64,000 nucleotides of DNA. Origin: Phycisphaerales bacterium (GTDB lineage Bacteria > Planctomycetota > Phycisphaerae > Sedimentisphaerales > Anaerobacaceae). Within the stretch, counting starts at the first letter, position 1, and every line of letters begins with the position of its first letter. The stretch spans positions 1 through 64,000 of the forward strand of contig PMZJ01000037.1 of assembly GCA_003170415.1 (NCBI GenBank), written 5' to 3'. Shown here one piece after another: positions 1-9,360 of this stretch. Under the pieces are notes generated by a model. The model made no database searches and was not told the origin of the DNA. It saw only the letters and a program-made list of their open reading frames with translations. The position numbers and the translations under genes were made by a program.

Positions 1-987
1 ATGGCGATTGGTATAGGGCTTTTAGTAATGTGGTGGGAAAAGCATCACCAGGGCATGGGGGTTGTTAATCTTGGTTTAAGCAGCACGGAAAAAACGCTTA
101 TTGCGGGCAGGGCCTTATGGTTCTATTTGTGGAAGCTGTTCTGGCCTGTGAATCTTGCGTTTAGCTATCCACGGTGGAACATTGACGCACACTCGGTATG
201 GCAATACGGCTGGCCTGTAAGTTTCGTTATAGCGATTGTATGCGCGTGGCTGTTGAGAAACCGTCTTGGCCGGGGGCCTGTAACCGCCTTACTGTTTTTC
301 CCGGCGATGCTGTTTCCGATGCTCGGGTTTTTCCCTCTTTACACGTTTGTTTATACGTTTGTCGCGGACCACTATCAGTATATGGCGTGTATCGGGCCTA
401 TCGCACTTGTCGCGGCGGGCGGGGCGACGCTTTTCGGCAGGTCGGGTAAAAATGCCAGATTCGTAATCGCCTCGGCGGCGGGCCTTTTACTGCTGACGCT
501 GGGGATATTGACCTGGCGACAATGCGAGGCATACAAGAGCGCAGATACGCTGTGGGTTGATACGCTGGGAAAAAATCCTGATTCGTGGCTTGCGCACGGG
601 GAATTAGCCGGCTCGTTGTACAGACAGAGGAAATTCGATGAGGCATTGCCTCACCTTGACCGGCTGCTTGAACTTGCGCAGTATGTAAAAAAGATTCACC
701 CGAGGGCTTATTCGGACGCTTATTACTGCAAAGGACTGATATTCACGGCCAAGGGCAGACCGGAGGACGCCGCCGAACAATATAGGAAGTCGCTTGAGGT
801 CGATGATAATTCAGCGTTGGTGCATTACCTGCTCGCCAATATACTGGCCAAGCAGGGCAAAGTCGAAGAGGCGACGGCGCATTACCGGCATGGCCTTGAG
901 ATAGCGAAAACTAAGGGGGCCAAAAATCTGGCGGAGGATATCCGCCGACAACTGGAAGCGGTTGAAAAGCAGAAAACAGATGACTGA
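1..987 (+). CDS. Membrane protein with C-terminal TPR repeats (5' end cut by window)
   Basis: The reading frame is open from the first base, so the N-terminus is probably outside the window. The visible 328 residues hold about four hydrophobic segments (roughly 71-84, 94-112, 127-145, 153-171), a DHYQYMA motif at 123-129, and then TPR-like helical repeats at about 195-305. This layout matches the C-terminal half of planctomycete TPR proteins with a polytopic, TMTC/glycosyltransferase-39-like membrane domain. A role in protein or cell-surface glycosylation is inference from that resemblance. The catalytic N-terminal part is not visible. No start site can be assigned. Confidence 0.6.
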   Translation: MAIGIGLLVMWWEKHHQGMGVVNLGLSSTEKTLIAGRALWFYLWKLFWPVNLAFSYPRWNIDAHSVWQYGWPVSFVIAIVCAWLLRNRLGRGPVTALLFFPAMLFPMLGFFPLYTFVYTFVADHYQYMACIGPIALVAAGGATLFGRSGKNARFVIASAAGLLLLTLGILTWRQCEAYKSADTLWVDTLGKNPDSWLAHGELAGSLYRQRKFDEALPHLDRLLELAQYVKKIHPRAYSDAYYCKGLIFTAKGRPEDAAEQYRKSLEVDDNSALVHYLLANILAKQGKVEEATAHYRHGLEIAKTKGAKNLAEDIRRQLEAVEKQKTDD

Positions 988-1166
988 AGACGGAAGACAG
1001 CAAATCATATCCAATAAAATACTTGAACTGATGAATAGACGGGGGCATAATAGTGGTCGCATAAGAAAGGTAAAAATATAATTAACTGCCTAAACAAGCG
1101 TGTGTAGAGTATGTTATGGACTTTGAATTTGAAGACAAACCGGAATCCGAGGACAGGAGAATCCAA

Positions 1167-1931
1167 ATGAGTCAGGAACAGCCAAGGGTGAGTAATCTGG
1201 TCGACACAACAGATTGTCTCGAAGCGGTCAGCGCAATAAAGTTCTGGAAGAATCTTCTGTTTTTAATCATTCTGCTGGGTCTGCTTCTTGTGCAGGGGTC
1301 GTTCTGGGTTACGAATCTGCACTTAGTCAAGGGCGACAATGTGGTGCTTGGCCCCCCTATTGGCGGTTCCGCGGCAGAGTCGCTGACGATGACGGACAAA
1401 ATCAACGAGGCCGCCAAACAAATCGCGCCGGATACGAACGCGGCCGCTGAGCCGAATATGCAGCAATCGCTGCAAGTGGGAGCGGAACCGAATAAGCCGG
1501 CGCCGGTGGAGTTGACGATTTCGCTGCGGTTGCGGGCAAAACACATAGCGGCCATCGTGCGGTTTCTGGACTTTATCCTCATACCCTGTTCAATACTTTA
1601 TTGCCTGACGATATTATTTGCGCTGAAGGTGTCGCTGATTGGGCGATTGGGCGGAATCAACCATATCGCGAGGGCGTTCTTTTTGTCGCTGGTGTTCATT
1701 GTATTGCTGCTGCCGTGGCAATTAATGTTCGCGCCGGTGTTCGCGGGCGCGATGTTCACGCCATCGGAGATGATAGCCGCGTGCCAGGCACAAAAAACCG
1801 ACATTGCATACGTATCTATGATTTTGCGATTCAGCGTTTACTGGGTGCTGGTATTGCTGCTGCTGCTGGCGGCGCAGATGCGGAGTATGCGATGGGCTAA
1901 GGCAACGCTTCGGCGGCTTGACGTGATGTGA
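1167..1931 (+). CDS. Hypothetical membrane protein, about four TM segments
   Basis: I do not recognise this protein. One hydrophobic segment lies near the N-terminus (AIKFWKNLLFLIILLGLL). An Ala/Pro/Asn-rich, probably extracytoplasmic stretch follows, then three further segments in the C-terminal half. An in-frame ATG exists at 1116, but the ATG at 1167 has AGGAGA at 1155-1160 with 6-nt spacing and is the better start. The next gene is an acyltransferase 42 bases downstream on the same strand, so the two may be co-transcribed. No catalytic motif is visible. Confidence 0.6.
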   Translation: MSQEQPRVSNLVDTTDCLEAVSAIKFWKNLLFLIILLGLLLVQGSFWVTNLHLVKGDNVVLGPPIGGSAAESLTMTDKINEAAKQIAPDTNAAAEPNMQQSLQVGAEPNKPAPVELTISLRLRAKHIAAIVRFLDFILIPCSILYCLTILFALKVSLIGRLGGINHIARAFFLSLVFIVLLLPWQLMFAPVFAGAMFTPSEMIAACQAQKTDIAYVSMILRFSVYWVLVLLLLLAAQMRSMRWAKATLRRLDVM

Positions 1932-1973
1932 AATAACCCCCGAATAAATTCGGGGGCTAAACATTTTTGATTT

Positions 1974-2936
1974 ATGACAAGCCCGCTATTCGTCAAGAAA
2001 AAGAAGCCCAAGAGGGAACGCAACGCCATTCTCGACTGGCTGGGGTATGCGGGTCTGCGAGTATTGGTCGGCATACTGCAACTATCCAGCGTTGAAACAA
2101 ACCTGAAATTCGCCCGGTTTCTTGGTCGGCAGTTGTGGAAACATTATGGCCGGGGGAGACAACGGGCACTCGAGAATCTTCGTGCGAGCTATCCCGATAA
2201 GAACGAGCAATGGTATGAGGAGACGGGACGCAAAAGCTGTGAGCAATTAGTAATGCTGGCGGTGGACGTTATTTTTACGCCCCGGCTCGTTAAGAAAGAC
2301 AACTGGCGGAAGTATTCGCGATTCAAAAACGCGGAACGGGCGAAGTGGATGAGCAAAGAGGGGAAGGGGCTGATTTTTGTCGGGGCACACTATGGCAACT
2401 TCGAAATCCTCGGGTATATGATGGGGCTTTTCGGGTTCAATGTTTACAGCATCGCCCGGCCATTGGATAACCCGTATATAAGCAAATACCTTTACGGGGT
2501 GCGAGAGCGGGCGGGACAAAAAATAATCGACAAAAAAGGTGCGGCGGAAATGTTCGGCAAGGTGGCATCTTCGGGGGCAACGCTGGGTTTTATCGCGGAC
2601 CAGGACGCAGGCGATAAGGGAATCTTCGTTGACTTTTTCGGGAGAAAGGCGAGCACCTATAAGAGCATCGGATTACTCGCGCTTACGGAAAATCTGCCGA
2701 TAGTCGTCGGATATGCCAGGAGGATTGACAATAAGTTTTTCTTCGAGATAGGATGCACGCGGATAATTATGCCTGAGGAATGGGCGGATAAGAAAGACCC
2801 GCTGCTTTGGGTTACGGCAGAATACACAAAGGCGATTGAAACGTTTGTCCGTGAAGACCCGACTCAATATTGGTGGCTGCACCGAAGGTGGAAACATCGG
2901 CCGAAGGACGAAAAAATCCTAAATCCTAAACTCTAA
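1974..2936 (+). CDS. LpxL/HtrB-family lysophospholipid (lipid A) acyltransferase
   Basis: 320 residues, the usual length for the family. The catalytic H-X4-E motif is visible as HYGNFE (His139, Glu144). The flanking blocks are also typical: a GKGLIFVGAHYGNFE strand-turn, then IADQDAGDKGIFVDFFGRKAST. Family members transfer a secondary acyl chain from acyl-ACP to the lipid A precursor at the inner face of the cytoplasmic membrane. This supports a Gram-negative envelope, in line with hldD at 24 kb. No clear ribosome binding site precedes the ATG. The exact acceptor and acyl specificity cannot be told from sequence. Confidence 0.85.
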   Translation: MTSPLFVKKKKPKRERNAILDWLGYAGLRVLVGILQLSSVETNLKFARFLGRQLWKHYGRGRQRALENLRASYPDKNEQWYEETGRKSCEQLVMLAVDVIFTPRLVKKDNWRKYSRFKNAERAKWMSKEGKGLIFVGAHYGNFEILGYMMGLFGFNVYSIARPLDNPYISKYLYGVRERAGQKIIDKKGAAEMFGKVASSGATLGFIADQDAGDKGIFVDFFGRKASTYKSIGLLALTENLPIVVGYARRIDNKFFFEIGCTRIIMPEEWADKKDPLLWVTAEYTKAIETFVREDPTQYWWLHRRWKHRPKDEKILNPKL

Positions 2937-2983
2937 ATCCTCATTCCAAAATCGTTAATCGACAATCGGCAATCGTCAATTAT

Positions 2984-3667
2984 TTATCCGTTGTCAACCA
3001 GTTCATTAAAATAACTTGGCATTCTGGTTTCAAAAGTCATCTGCCTGCCGGTAAAGGGGTGTTTGAAGGAAATCGATTTGGAATGAAGAGCTAACCGCCT
3101 GAACACATCCTTTGGCTTTCCGTATTTGCGGTCGCCCACGACCGGGTGTCCCTTATCAGCCAGATGCACGCGTATCTGGTTCTTCCTGCCGGTCAAAAGA
3201 TTTATCTCTAACAAACTAAACTGCCTGCTCTCTTTAAGCACCTTATAAGCGGTGCGTGCCAGTTTGCCTTTTGTGGTGTCCGTCGTGGAATATACGATAA
3301 AGACCTTGTTTTCAGCTAAGTATGAGCTAATAACGTCCTCTTTTTTGGCTAATTGCCCATAAACCACCGCGACGTATTTCTTTTCCGTGTCTTTCCACTG
3401 CGATTGCAGCCGGAATTTGGCCTCTTCGTTTTTCGCGAATACCAGCACGCCGGACGTTGACTGGTCCAGCCGATGAACAATGAAAATCCGGTTTCGCGAT
3501 TTTGAATTGCCCTTACGGACATAATCGGTCAGCTTGTAGTAAGCGGTATTGGTTTTATTGTTCGCCGTCCCCACGGTCAGCAATCCCGCCGGCTTATCCA
3601 CCACAAGAATGTCCTTGTCTTCGTACAGTATTTCCAGCCCTCTTGGCTGATGTCTTTTCTTTGGCAT
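2984..3667 (-). CDS. RluA-family RNA pseudouridine synthase
   Basis: The signature HRLDQSTSG carries the catalytic aspartate (about residue 68 from the ATG at 3667). ILYEDKDILVVDKPAG near the N-terminus and GRKNQIRVHLA further on are standard RluA-family blocks. At about 227 residues the protein lacks an N-terminal S4 domain, which points to the short RluA/TruC-like type and not RluC/RluD. It should isomerise specific uridines in rRNA or tRNA; the target cannot be assigned. A GTG at 3682 in the same frame is an alternative start, but neither start has a strong ribosome binding site. Confidence 0.85.
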   Translation of the reverse strand: MPKKRHQPRGLEILYEDKDILVVDKPAGLLTVGTANNKTNTAYYKLTDYVRKGNSKSRNRIFIVHRLDQSTSGVLVFAKNEEAKFRLQSQWKDTEKKYVAVVYGQLAKKEDVISSYLAENKVFIVYSTTDTTKGKLARTAYKVLKESRQFSLLEINLLTGRKNQIRVHLADKGHPVVGDRKYGKPKDVFRRLALHSKSISFKHPFTGRQMTFETRMPSYFNELVDNG

Positions 3668-3745
3668 ATTTTGCCTGCTCACCTATCCCGCACAGCGCCG
3701 GGCTGGAAAAATGGGGACGGTTTAATTCCTTCCGCCATTATCTCC

Positions 3746-4705
3746 TCAAAATCCTCGATAGGGTATCTCTGAAACATTAACAGCTACGTCTTCGTGCCCT
3801 TTTGCCTTTAAAAGAATCTCGCATGCAACTTTTGCTTCGGTTTGATTTAACATAGGACCAATTAAGATTTCTTTAATGGGTAACTTCTCCCGTTTCTTAT
3901 TCTTTTCCTCCGTCAATTTTCCTTCTTGCATTTGTATAAATGTTTCTTTTGCATGATCTAGGATATCTTTTTTACCTTCATCGCTTGAAATAAAGAACTT
4001 AACATACGGAATGGGTACTTTATGCGCAGGATGATTTCGGAAATGTATCGGAGGGTCTTTCTCAAACAATATCGATCCAATCTTAGTAAGCCATCCCCAT
4101 GTATGATTAGATACTGCAATTAAACGGACTTCTTCTTCGGCCTTATAATACTTGCTTTTATGTTTCCTGGATGCCACATATATTAGATGGAACGCGGCCG
4201 CGCCTTTATAGTTATCGTCAAGAAATCCTCCTTGCCATTCAGCGGCTTTCCCTTTCTGCAGTATCCAGTCCTTTATTTCCTGATCAGAGTAGACACACTT
4301 ATATAAGTTAAAAGGTAGATTTACTAAATTGTTTGCGTTAAAACCAATACAGAAATTACCATAAGCTCGCCACTGCTCCAGAGAGTCCCTCTTCATACTA
4401 AAAGAAGCCATATAGTGGTTATTGCTTTCGTCTGGCTTCTTTACGAAAGTATTCCAATGATTTTCAATATAGCTATTATTAAAATCGTTATCATTAAATA
4501 AATTATTTGATTTTTGAAGGGTTCTACATTCTTCTGTGTCATTAACAAATGCAGTATTGGTTAACCATATCTCATTGCTCTCTATAATTCCTCTCAATCC
4601 TTCGGCAGATGTATAATGATAAATCACTTCATTGTCGCTGAAAGTATCGGCAAACGTTCCTACAAGAATCTGAAGTTGCTTGGATTGCTTTTCCCAATCA
4701 GACAA
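3746..4705 (-). CDS. DUF2971 domain protein, compositionally atypical
   Basis: The N-terminal block (NEVIYHYTSAEGLRGIIESN, then NTAFVNDTEE) fits the DUF2971 signature of a YKY/HYT start followed by a NDPxE-like motif. The family is of unknown function and is common in accessory and defence-associated regions. The start is TTG at 4703-4705, supported by AAGGAG 7 bases upstream. The gene is visibly more AT-rich and lysine/asparagine-rich than its neighbours, which suggests acquisition by transfer. It stands alone, with no companion nuclease or toxin. Function is not assigned. Confidence 0.65.
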   Translation of the reverse strand: MSDWEKQSKQLQILVGTFADTFSDNEVIYHYTSAEGLRGIIESNEIWLTNTAFVNDTEECRTLQKSNNLFNDNDFNNSYIENHWNTFVKKPDESNNHYMASFSMKRDSLEQWRAYGNFCIGFNANNLVNLPFNLYKCVYSDQEIKDWILQKGKAAEWQGGFLDDNYKGAAAFHLIYVASRKHKSKYYKAEEEVRLIAVSNHTWGWLTKIGSILFEKDPPIHFRNHPAHKVPIPYVKFFISSDEGKKDILDHAKETFIQMQEGKLTEEKNKKREKLPIKEILIGPMLNQTEAKVACEILLKAKGHEDVAVNVSEIPYRGF

Positions 4706-5008
4706 TATTTATCTCCTTCTTAAAATAGATAAACTAAGGACACTCATTTTTCATCCTGCCATAATTTTTTTATTTCGCCGCCTTCCGCGGTTTCCTTATC
4801 CATAAATTGAAAATCGGCAATCGAAAATTGAAAATCATAAATCTGTGTCATCTGTGGTTTTGATTCTACCGACATTCGGGGTGAGTTTCCAACAAGATTT
4901 ATCCGCCGAAGGTGGGGAATCTGCGTGAGGCGCTGCGCAAGAAAGCAGAGAGTTGAGCATTTGAGCAGTGGCAATCTGTGTTAACCCCTTTAGATGGCGG
5001 CAAGTTTT
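4706..5008. other. Gene-free stretch made of dispersed repeats
   Basis: I see no convincing gene here. The stretch is a mosaic of short repeats of types found elsewhere in the window: an 'aaaatcggcaatcgaaaattg' type run near 4810, an 'atctgtgtcatctgtgg' unit near 4841-4857, and one copy of a 47-bp element at 4861-4907. The short minus-strand open frame across 4744-4974 is made of these repeats and is not treated as coding. Confidence 0.6.
4861..4907. repeat. 47-bp dispersed repeat, copy 1
   Basis: This unit matches 6042-6088 in the same orientation, with one mismatch in 47 bases (4879 g, 6060 c). It begins 'tgattctaccgacattcg' and ends 'atttatccgcc'. The two copies bracket the aldo/keto reductase gene at 5009-6004. 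Outside the unit the flanks differ. Confidence 0.85.
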
Positions 5009-6007
<999 letters not shown>

Positions 6008-6041
6008 TTATCCTTTCCAAATTTATTTTTACTTTATTTTC

Positions 6042-6088
6042 TGATTCTACCGACATTCGCGGTGAGTTTCCAACAAGATTTATCCGCC
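6042..6088. repeat. 47-bp dispersed repeat, copy 2
   Basis: Second copy of the unit at 4861-4907, in the same orientation with one mismatch. It lies just upstream of the aldo/keto reductase start, so the leader of that gene contains the repeat. Confidence 0.85.
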
Positions 6089-6217
6089 TTCTACCTTCTC
6101 CCTTGCCTCTTGCCTGCCGCCTGATGCAGCCACTTGACATATTCAGGCGATAAAAGTAACCTGTTGCTAAGTGTAGCGATAACAACTTTAGTAAATTTTT
6201 ATTGAGGGGTTGAAAAA

Positions 6218-6805
6218 ATGGTTAAACATTTATGTTCATGCCTGCTTTTAAGTTTGCTTGTGCCATTTGCGCCGGCGTTCGGCGATACCAACCTGCTGAC
6301 AAATCCCGGCTTTGAAAACGGCACCGACGGCTGGTCGGACAGGTCGTGCAAAATCGAGGTGGTAACAACGCCGGTTCACAGCGGCGCAAAAAGCGCAAAA
6401 GTGTCCGGCAGGACCCAGCCGTGGCAGGGAATAAAACAGTCCTTGCTGGGCAAAGTAACGAATGGACAGACATATAAGATTTCAGCGTGGGTTCGGCTGG
6501 AAAACTCAGAGTCCGATACCGTAACGATATCCATCGAACAGGCCGACGACAATGGGACCAAATATAAGAATGTTGCCAGGGTAACGGCGAGCAAAACTGA
6601 ATGGGTCGAACTTTCGGGAGAATTCAAACTTGACGCCAGCGGGACTTTGAAAACATTAGACGTTTACTTCGAAGGCCCGCCACAGGATATCAATTTCTTT
6701 GTTGACGATGTTGTCGTATCTGCTCCGGAAGCGACTAAGGTCGAGCAGGCCGACCCGAATGCGCCTAAAACAGAACCAAATGATGTCAGGAAGAACGCCA
6801 AGTAA
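6218..6805 (+). CDS. Secreted protein with one carbohydrate-binding (CBM4/9-like) domain
   Basis: A signal peptide is clear (hydrophobic LCSCLLLSLLVPFAP, likely cleavage after FG or GD). The mature protein starts NLLTNPGFENGTDGW, the classic first strand of CBM_4_9 jelly rolls, and continues through YKISAWVRLEN and FFVDDVVVS, also typical. No catalytic domain follows; after about residue 170 there is only a Pro/Asn/Lys-rich tail. It probably binds polysaccharide outside the inner membrane, as a lone binding module or a small structural protein. GAGGGG precedes the ATG. A terminator-like hairpin follows at 6858-6885, but its T-tract serves the opposite strand. Confidence 0.75.
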   Translation: MVKHLCSCLLLSLLVPFAPAFGDTNLLTNPGFENGTDGWSDRSCKIEVVTTPVHSGAKSAKVSGRTQPWQGIKQSLLGKVTNGQTYKISAWVRLENSESDTVTISIEQADDNGTKYKNVARVTASKTEWVELSGEFKLDASGTLKTLDVYFEGPPQDINFFVDDVVVSAPEATKVEQADPNAPKTEPNDVRKNAK

Positions 6806-6857
6806 TCCTTATCAGGGTCGGAAAATTTCTTAACGCCGGATAGATGGGGCAAAAGAA

Positions 6858-6885
6858 AAGCCCCCCGATAAAAATCAGGGGGCTT
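6858..6885 (-). terminator. Rho-independent terminator of the 6915-7913 gene
   Basis: Arms AAGCCCCCCGA and TCAGGGGGCTT pair around a short A-rich loop. Read on the minus strand the hairpin is followed by a T-rich run (ttttctttt), as expected for a terminator. It lies 30 bases past the stop of the minus-strand gene. On the plus strand there is no T-run, so termination there is less likely. Confidence 0.8.
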
Positions 6886-6914
6886 CAAAAATCAAACAAT
6901 GAACAACGAACTGA

Positions 6915-7913
6915 CTACTTGCCTTTTTTCTCTTTCACTGGTTTAGGCGGCTTTTCTTTTTTGACCTTCGGCGGTTTCGGCACTTTTGGTTTCTTCTCGC
7001 CGCCTATAACAGCCCCGACGGCTATAATGAGGACCGACGCGACCGCCATACCGATAACGATATACCAGATTAAACCCTGTGACATTTTCAAAATCGCCGG
7101 GTTCAAATTGCTGAATCCCGCAATTGCCACCATCGCGGTATAAATGACCGCGGCAAGGGGGATAAACAGCATAACGCCCAGCGCGTTGCTCATCGCGTCC
7201 GGCGCCGGCTCGGCATACGCCATAGCCAATGCCGGTGCTGATGCCTGTGGTTCGTGGAATTGTATCTGGTCTGCTTCAGCAGCTATTTCCATTGCCGAAC
7301 CTGCCGCCGCTTCTGTTGCTGCCGGTTCTGCCGCAGCGGTGGCCTTGCCCTCTCCGCCCGGCGTGTAAATCTCATCGAGTATCCCGCCCAGGGACGTGTC
7401 ATCGGCCTGAAGCGACAGATCCAGAAGACCCGAGCCGCTGCCGAAGGTATCCAAACTCACGTCTTTTTCGATTTCCTCAAGCGACGCCTCTTTTCCGGGT
7501 GATGCCGGCGTTTCATCGGAACCTTTGAATGTCTCATCGCTGCCTTCTTTGCCTAATGAAGTGGTATCGCCCAGGACCTTAATGCCTTCCTCGACTATCT
7601 GCGTATCGGCATCGGTCAGTTGAAGCTCTTCGTCTTCCTTGGCCGGCGTCGGTGTATCGGGCGACAGCAATATATCTTCGGCCTCGGCTTCTTCGCTCTT
7701 CGGGGCAGCGGGTTTCTCGGCTGCCGGCGTTGGCTTGACTCCTGTGAAACTCGTGTCCGACAGCAGTGAATTTACCTCATCCACCTTAAACAGCAGGTTC
7801 GGCCCGTCGCGGAACTCGCGCAGCCGACCGCTTTTTACTATCTGCCTTATCTCGTCTTCGCTCTTGCCGAGTTTTGCCGCAACTTCCTGGATTGAAAAGA
7901 ACATACCAGCCAT
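6915..7913 (-). CDS. HTH (excisionase/MerR-type) protein with two C-terminal TM segments
   Basis: Residues 4-55 (FFSIQEVAAKLGKSEDEIRQ) form an excisionase-type HTH_17 domain. A long acidic, Ala/Pro-rich linker follows (about 60-240), then two hydrophobic segments near 245-268 and 283-307, and a Lys/Pro-rich tail ending EKKGK. The order suggests a membrane-anchored DNA- or protein-binding factor with a basic cytoplasmic tail. HTH_17 domains can also serve non-DNA roles, so the function is open. GGAGGA lies about 9 bases before the ATG. I recognise the layout from planctomycete genomes, but no experimentally defined relative. Confidence 0.65.
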   Translation of the reverse strand: MAGMFFSIQEVAAKLGKSEDEIRQIVKSGRLREFRDGPNLLFKVDEVNSLLSDTSFTGVKPTPAAEKPAAPKSEEAEAEDILLSPDTPTPAKEDEELQLTDADTQIVEEGIKVLGDTTSLGKEGSDETFKGSDETPASPGKEASLEEIEKDVSLDTFGSGSGLLDLSLQADDTSLGGILDEIYTPGGEGKATAAAEPAATEAAAGSAMEIAAEADQIQFHEPQASAPALAMAYAEPAPDAMSNALGVMLFIPLAAVIYTAMVAIAGFSNLNPAILKMSQGLIWYIVIGMAVASVLIIAVGAVIGGEKKPKVPKPPKVKKEKPPKPVKEKKGK

Positions 7914-8425
7914 ATTTACCTGTCCTCCGAAAATTAATAGCGTTTAGCGTGTACCGTATAGCGTTTAGGCCTCAAATTAAGAGACTTGTGAATTTCTATT
8001 TGCTATACCCTGCCCGCTTATCCGCTGTTTTTATCATTATAACCGATTTGTGGGCCAATTGCAAGTGAAAAACAGCCCGATTGGCATAGGAAGGGAAGAT
8101 GGTATCCCCCTGATAAGGATAAGATGTATGATGGACAGGCGGGGCAGGCCCATGAGTGGCTTTTCATTACCTGGCCGATGTGTGTGTATGATGCTAAATT
8201 GATGTTTTTTCAGATTTTTTTTAGTCCTCTGTCCCATATTATCTCCGCTGTCAAACAGGGCATCTGCGATTTCGTAAAATTTGCTTGGGCAGGGTGATTT
8301 TGTTCGGTTTTTGTTAGGGTTTTTCGGGTGGTCTTACCGATAGAAACCACAGATTTCGCAAATTACGCAGAGAGCCAAAAACAGTGAAATCTGTGTAATC
8401 TGTGGCTAAGGATAGGAGTGCGATT
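7914..8425. other. Gene-free stretch with dispersed repeats upstream of the lexA region
   Basis: No supported gene. Near 7937-7970 there is a short 'tagcgttta' direct repeat. At about 8342-8404 an imperfect inverted arrangement of the 'ccacagatt' family unit can form a hairpin. The rest is unremarkable. Promoters for lexA (rightward) and the HTH gene (leftward) must lie here, but I could not place them confidently, and I could not define an SOS box. Confidence 0.5.
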
Positions 8426-8896
8426 ATGATAGAAAGAATAGGGCCGGTGTGCAGGTTCGGGCCCGGCGGTGATTATGAATCGGTTTGGCCGGGCGACTGG
8501 ATGGAGCAGGCGGCACAGCCGAAAAATGCGATTGGCAGGTTGCTGGACATTGTGGCGGGTATGACGGACGTGCTTCGCGGCGGCAACCGCTGCGTCGAGG
8601 TAACCGGTCCGATTGATATAGAGCAGGAGAACAAGTCGTATGAGTCAGACCAACGAGGAGCTGGCGTCAGGCGAGGGGCTTACGCCGCGGCAGGTTCAGC
8701 TATTAAGCACAATCGCGGGGTTTCGGAGCAGCAGGGGTTATTTGCCGACGATAGGAGAGCTGGCGGAGTCGCTGGGCGTAAGCCGAACTACCGCATTCGA
8801 GCACATCGAGCAGTTGCGAAGAAAAGAGCTTGTTTTGAACCAGCCGGGCAGGGCACGCTCTTTGAACTTGACTTCAAAGGCGCGAAGACGGCTTAA
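8426..8896 (+). CDS. Doubtful small ORF upstream of and overlapping lexA
   Basis: An ATG at 8426 has ATAGGAG about 9 bases upstream, and the first 70 or so codons (MIERIGPVCRFGPGGDYE) look like protein. The frame then stays open through the first 257 bases of lexA, in a different register. That is too much overlap to be ordinary. Either the real product ends near 8640 and a small indel removed its stop, or only the N-terminal part is meaningful. I do not recognise the sequence. It could be a short leader gene co-transcribed with lexA. Confidence 0.25.
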   Translation: MIERIGPVCRFGPGGDYESVWPGDWMEQAAQPKNAIGRLLDIVAGMTDVLRGGNRCVEVTGPIDIEQENKSYESDQRGAGVRRGAYAAAGSAIKHNRGVSEQQGLFADDRRAGGVAGRKPNYRIRAHRAVAKKRACFEPAGQGTLFELDFKGAKTA

Positions 8897-9350
8897 ACAA
8901 CTTCGTGACTCGTCGCTTGTGACTCGTCGCTCGGACGAGTATCAAGAATCGAGTATCGAGAATCGAAGCGAAGGCATTCCCCTTGTGGGCAGGGTTGCCG
9001 CTGGATTGCCCGTTGAGGCGGTTGAGAATAAAGAATACCTTTCCATCGAATCCTGCTTTGGCAACACCGGCGACATATTTGCCCTTGAGGTCAAAGGCGA
9101 CAGTATGGTCGGCGAGAATATCCGCGAAGGGGATTACGTTATCTGCAAGCGAGCAGCCACTGCGTCGAATGGTCAATTGGTTGTTGCGATAGTTGATAAC
9201 GAAGACGCGACCTTAAAAAGGTTCTACAGGGAAAATAATCTTGTTCGTTTGCAGCCGGCAAACGACGCATACGAGCCGATTTATTCAAACAATTGTCAAA
9301 TCCAGGGTGTAGTAATAGGTCTTGTAAGAAAGCTTTTAAATTTGATTTGA
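8640..9350 (+). CDS. lexA: LexA repressor (SOS response)
   Basis: 236 residues. The N-terminal winged helix spans about 14-75 (LTPRQVQLLSTIAGF, then GYLPTIGELAESLGVSRTTA). The self-cleavage site is Ala121-Gly122 (RVAAGLPV). The catalytic dyad is Ser155 in GDSMVGENI and Lys193 in DATLKRFY. It should repress DNA-damage genes and be inactivated by RecA-stimulated autocleavage. The hinge is unusually long: residues about 88-109 are encoded by two pairs of 14-nt tandem repeats (8905-8965) that resemble intergenic dispersed repeats. GGAG lies upstream of the ATG. The beta-CASP nuclease follows 10 bases later. Confidence 0.92.
   Translation: MSQTNEELASGEGLTPRQVQLLSTIAGFRSSRGYLPTIGELAESLGVSRTTAFEHIEQLRRKELVLNQPGRARSLNLTSKARRRLKQLRDSSLVTRRSDEYQESSIENRSEGIPLVGRVAAGLPVEAVENKEYLSIESCFGNTGDIFALEVKGDSMVGENIREGDYVICKRAATASNGQLVVAIVDNEDATLKRFYRENNLVRLQPANDAYEPIYSNNCQIQGVVIGLVRKLLNLI
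8905..8965. repeat. Two consecutive 14-nt tandem duplications inside lexA
   Basis: Unit A (gtgactcgtcgctt/c) occurs at 8905-8918 and 8919-8932, differing at the last base. Unit B (agtatcaagaatcg / agtatcgagaatcg) occurs at 8938-8951 and 8952-8965 with one mismatch. Five bases separate the pairs. Unit B shares 'atcgagaatcgaa' with the intergenic repeat at about 49405. The coding frame is kept through the whole block. Confidence 0.85.
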
Positions 9351-9360
9351 AAGCAGACAA

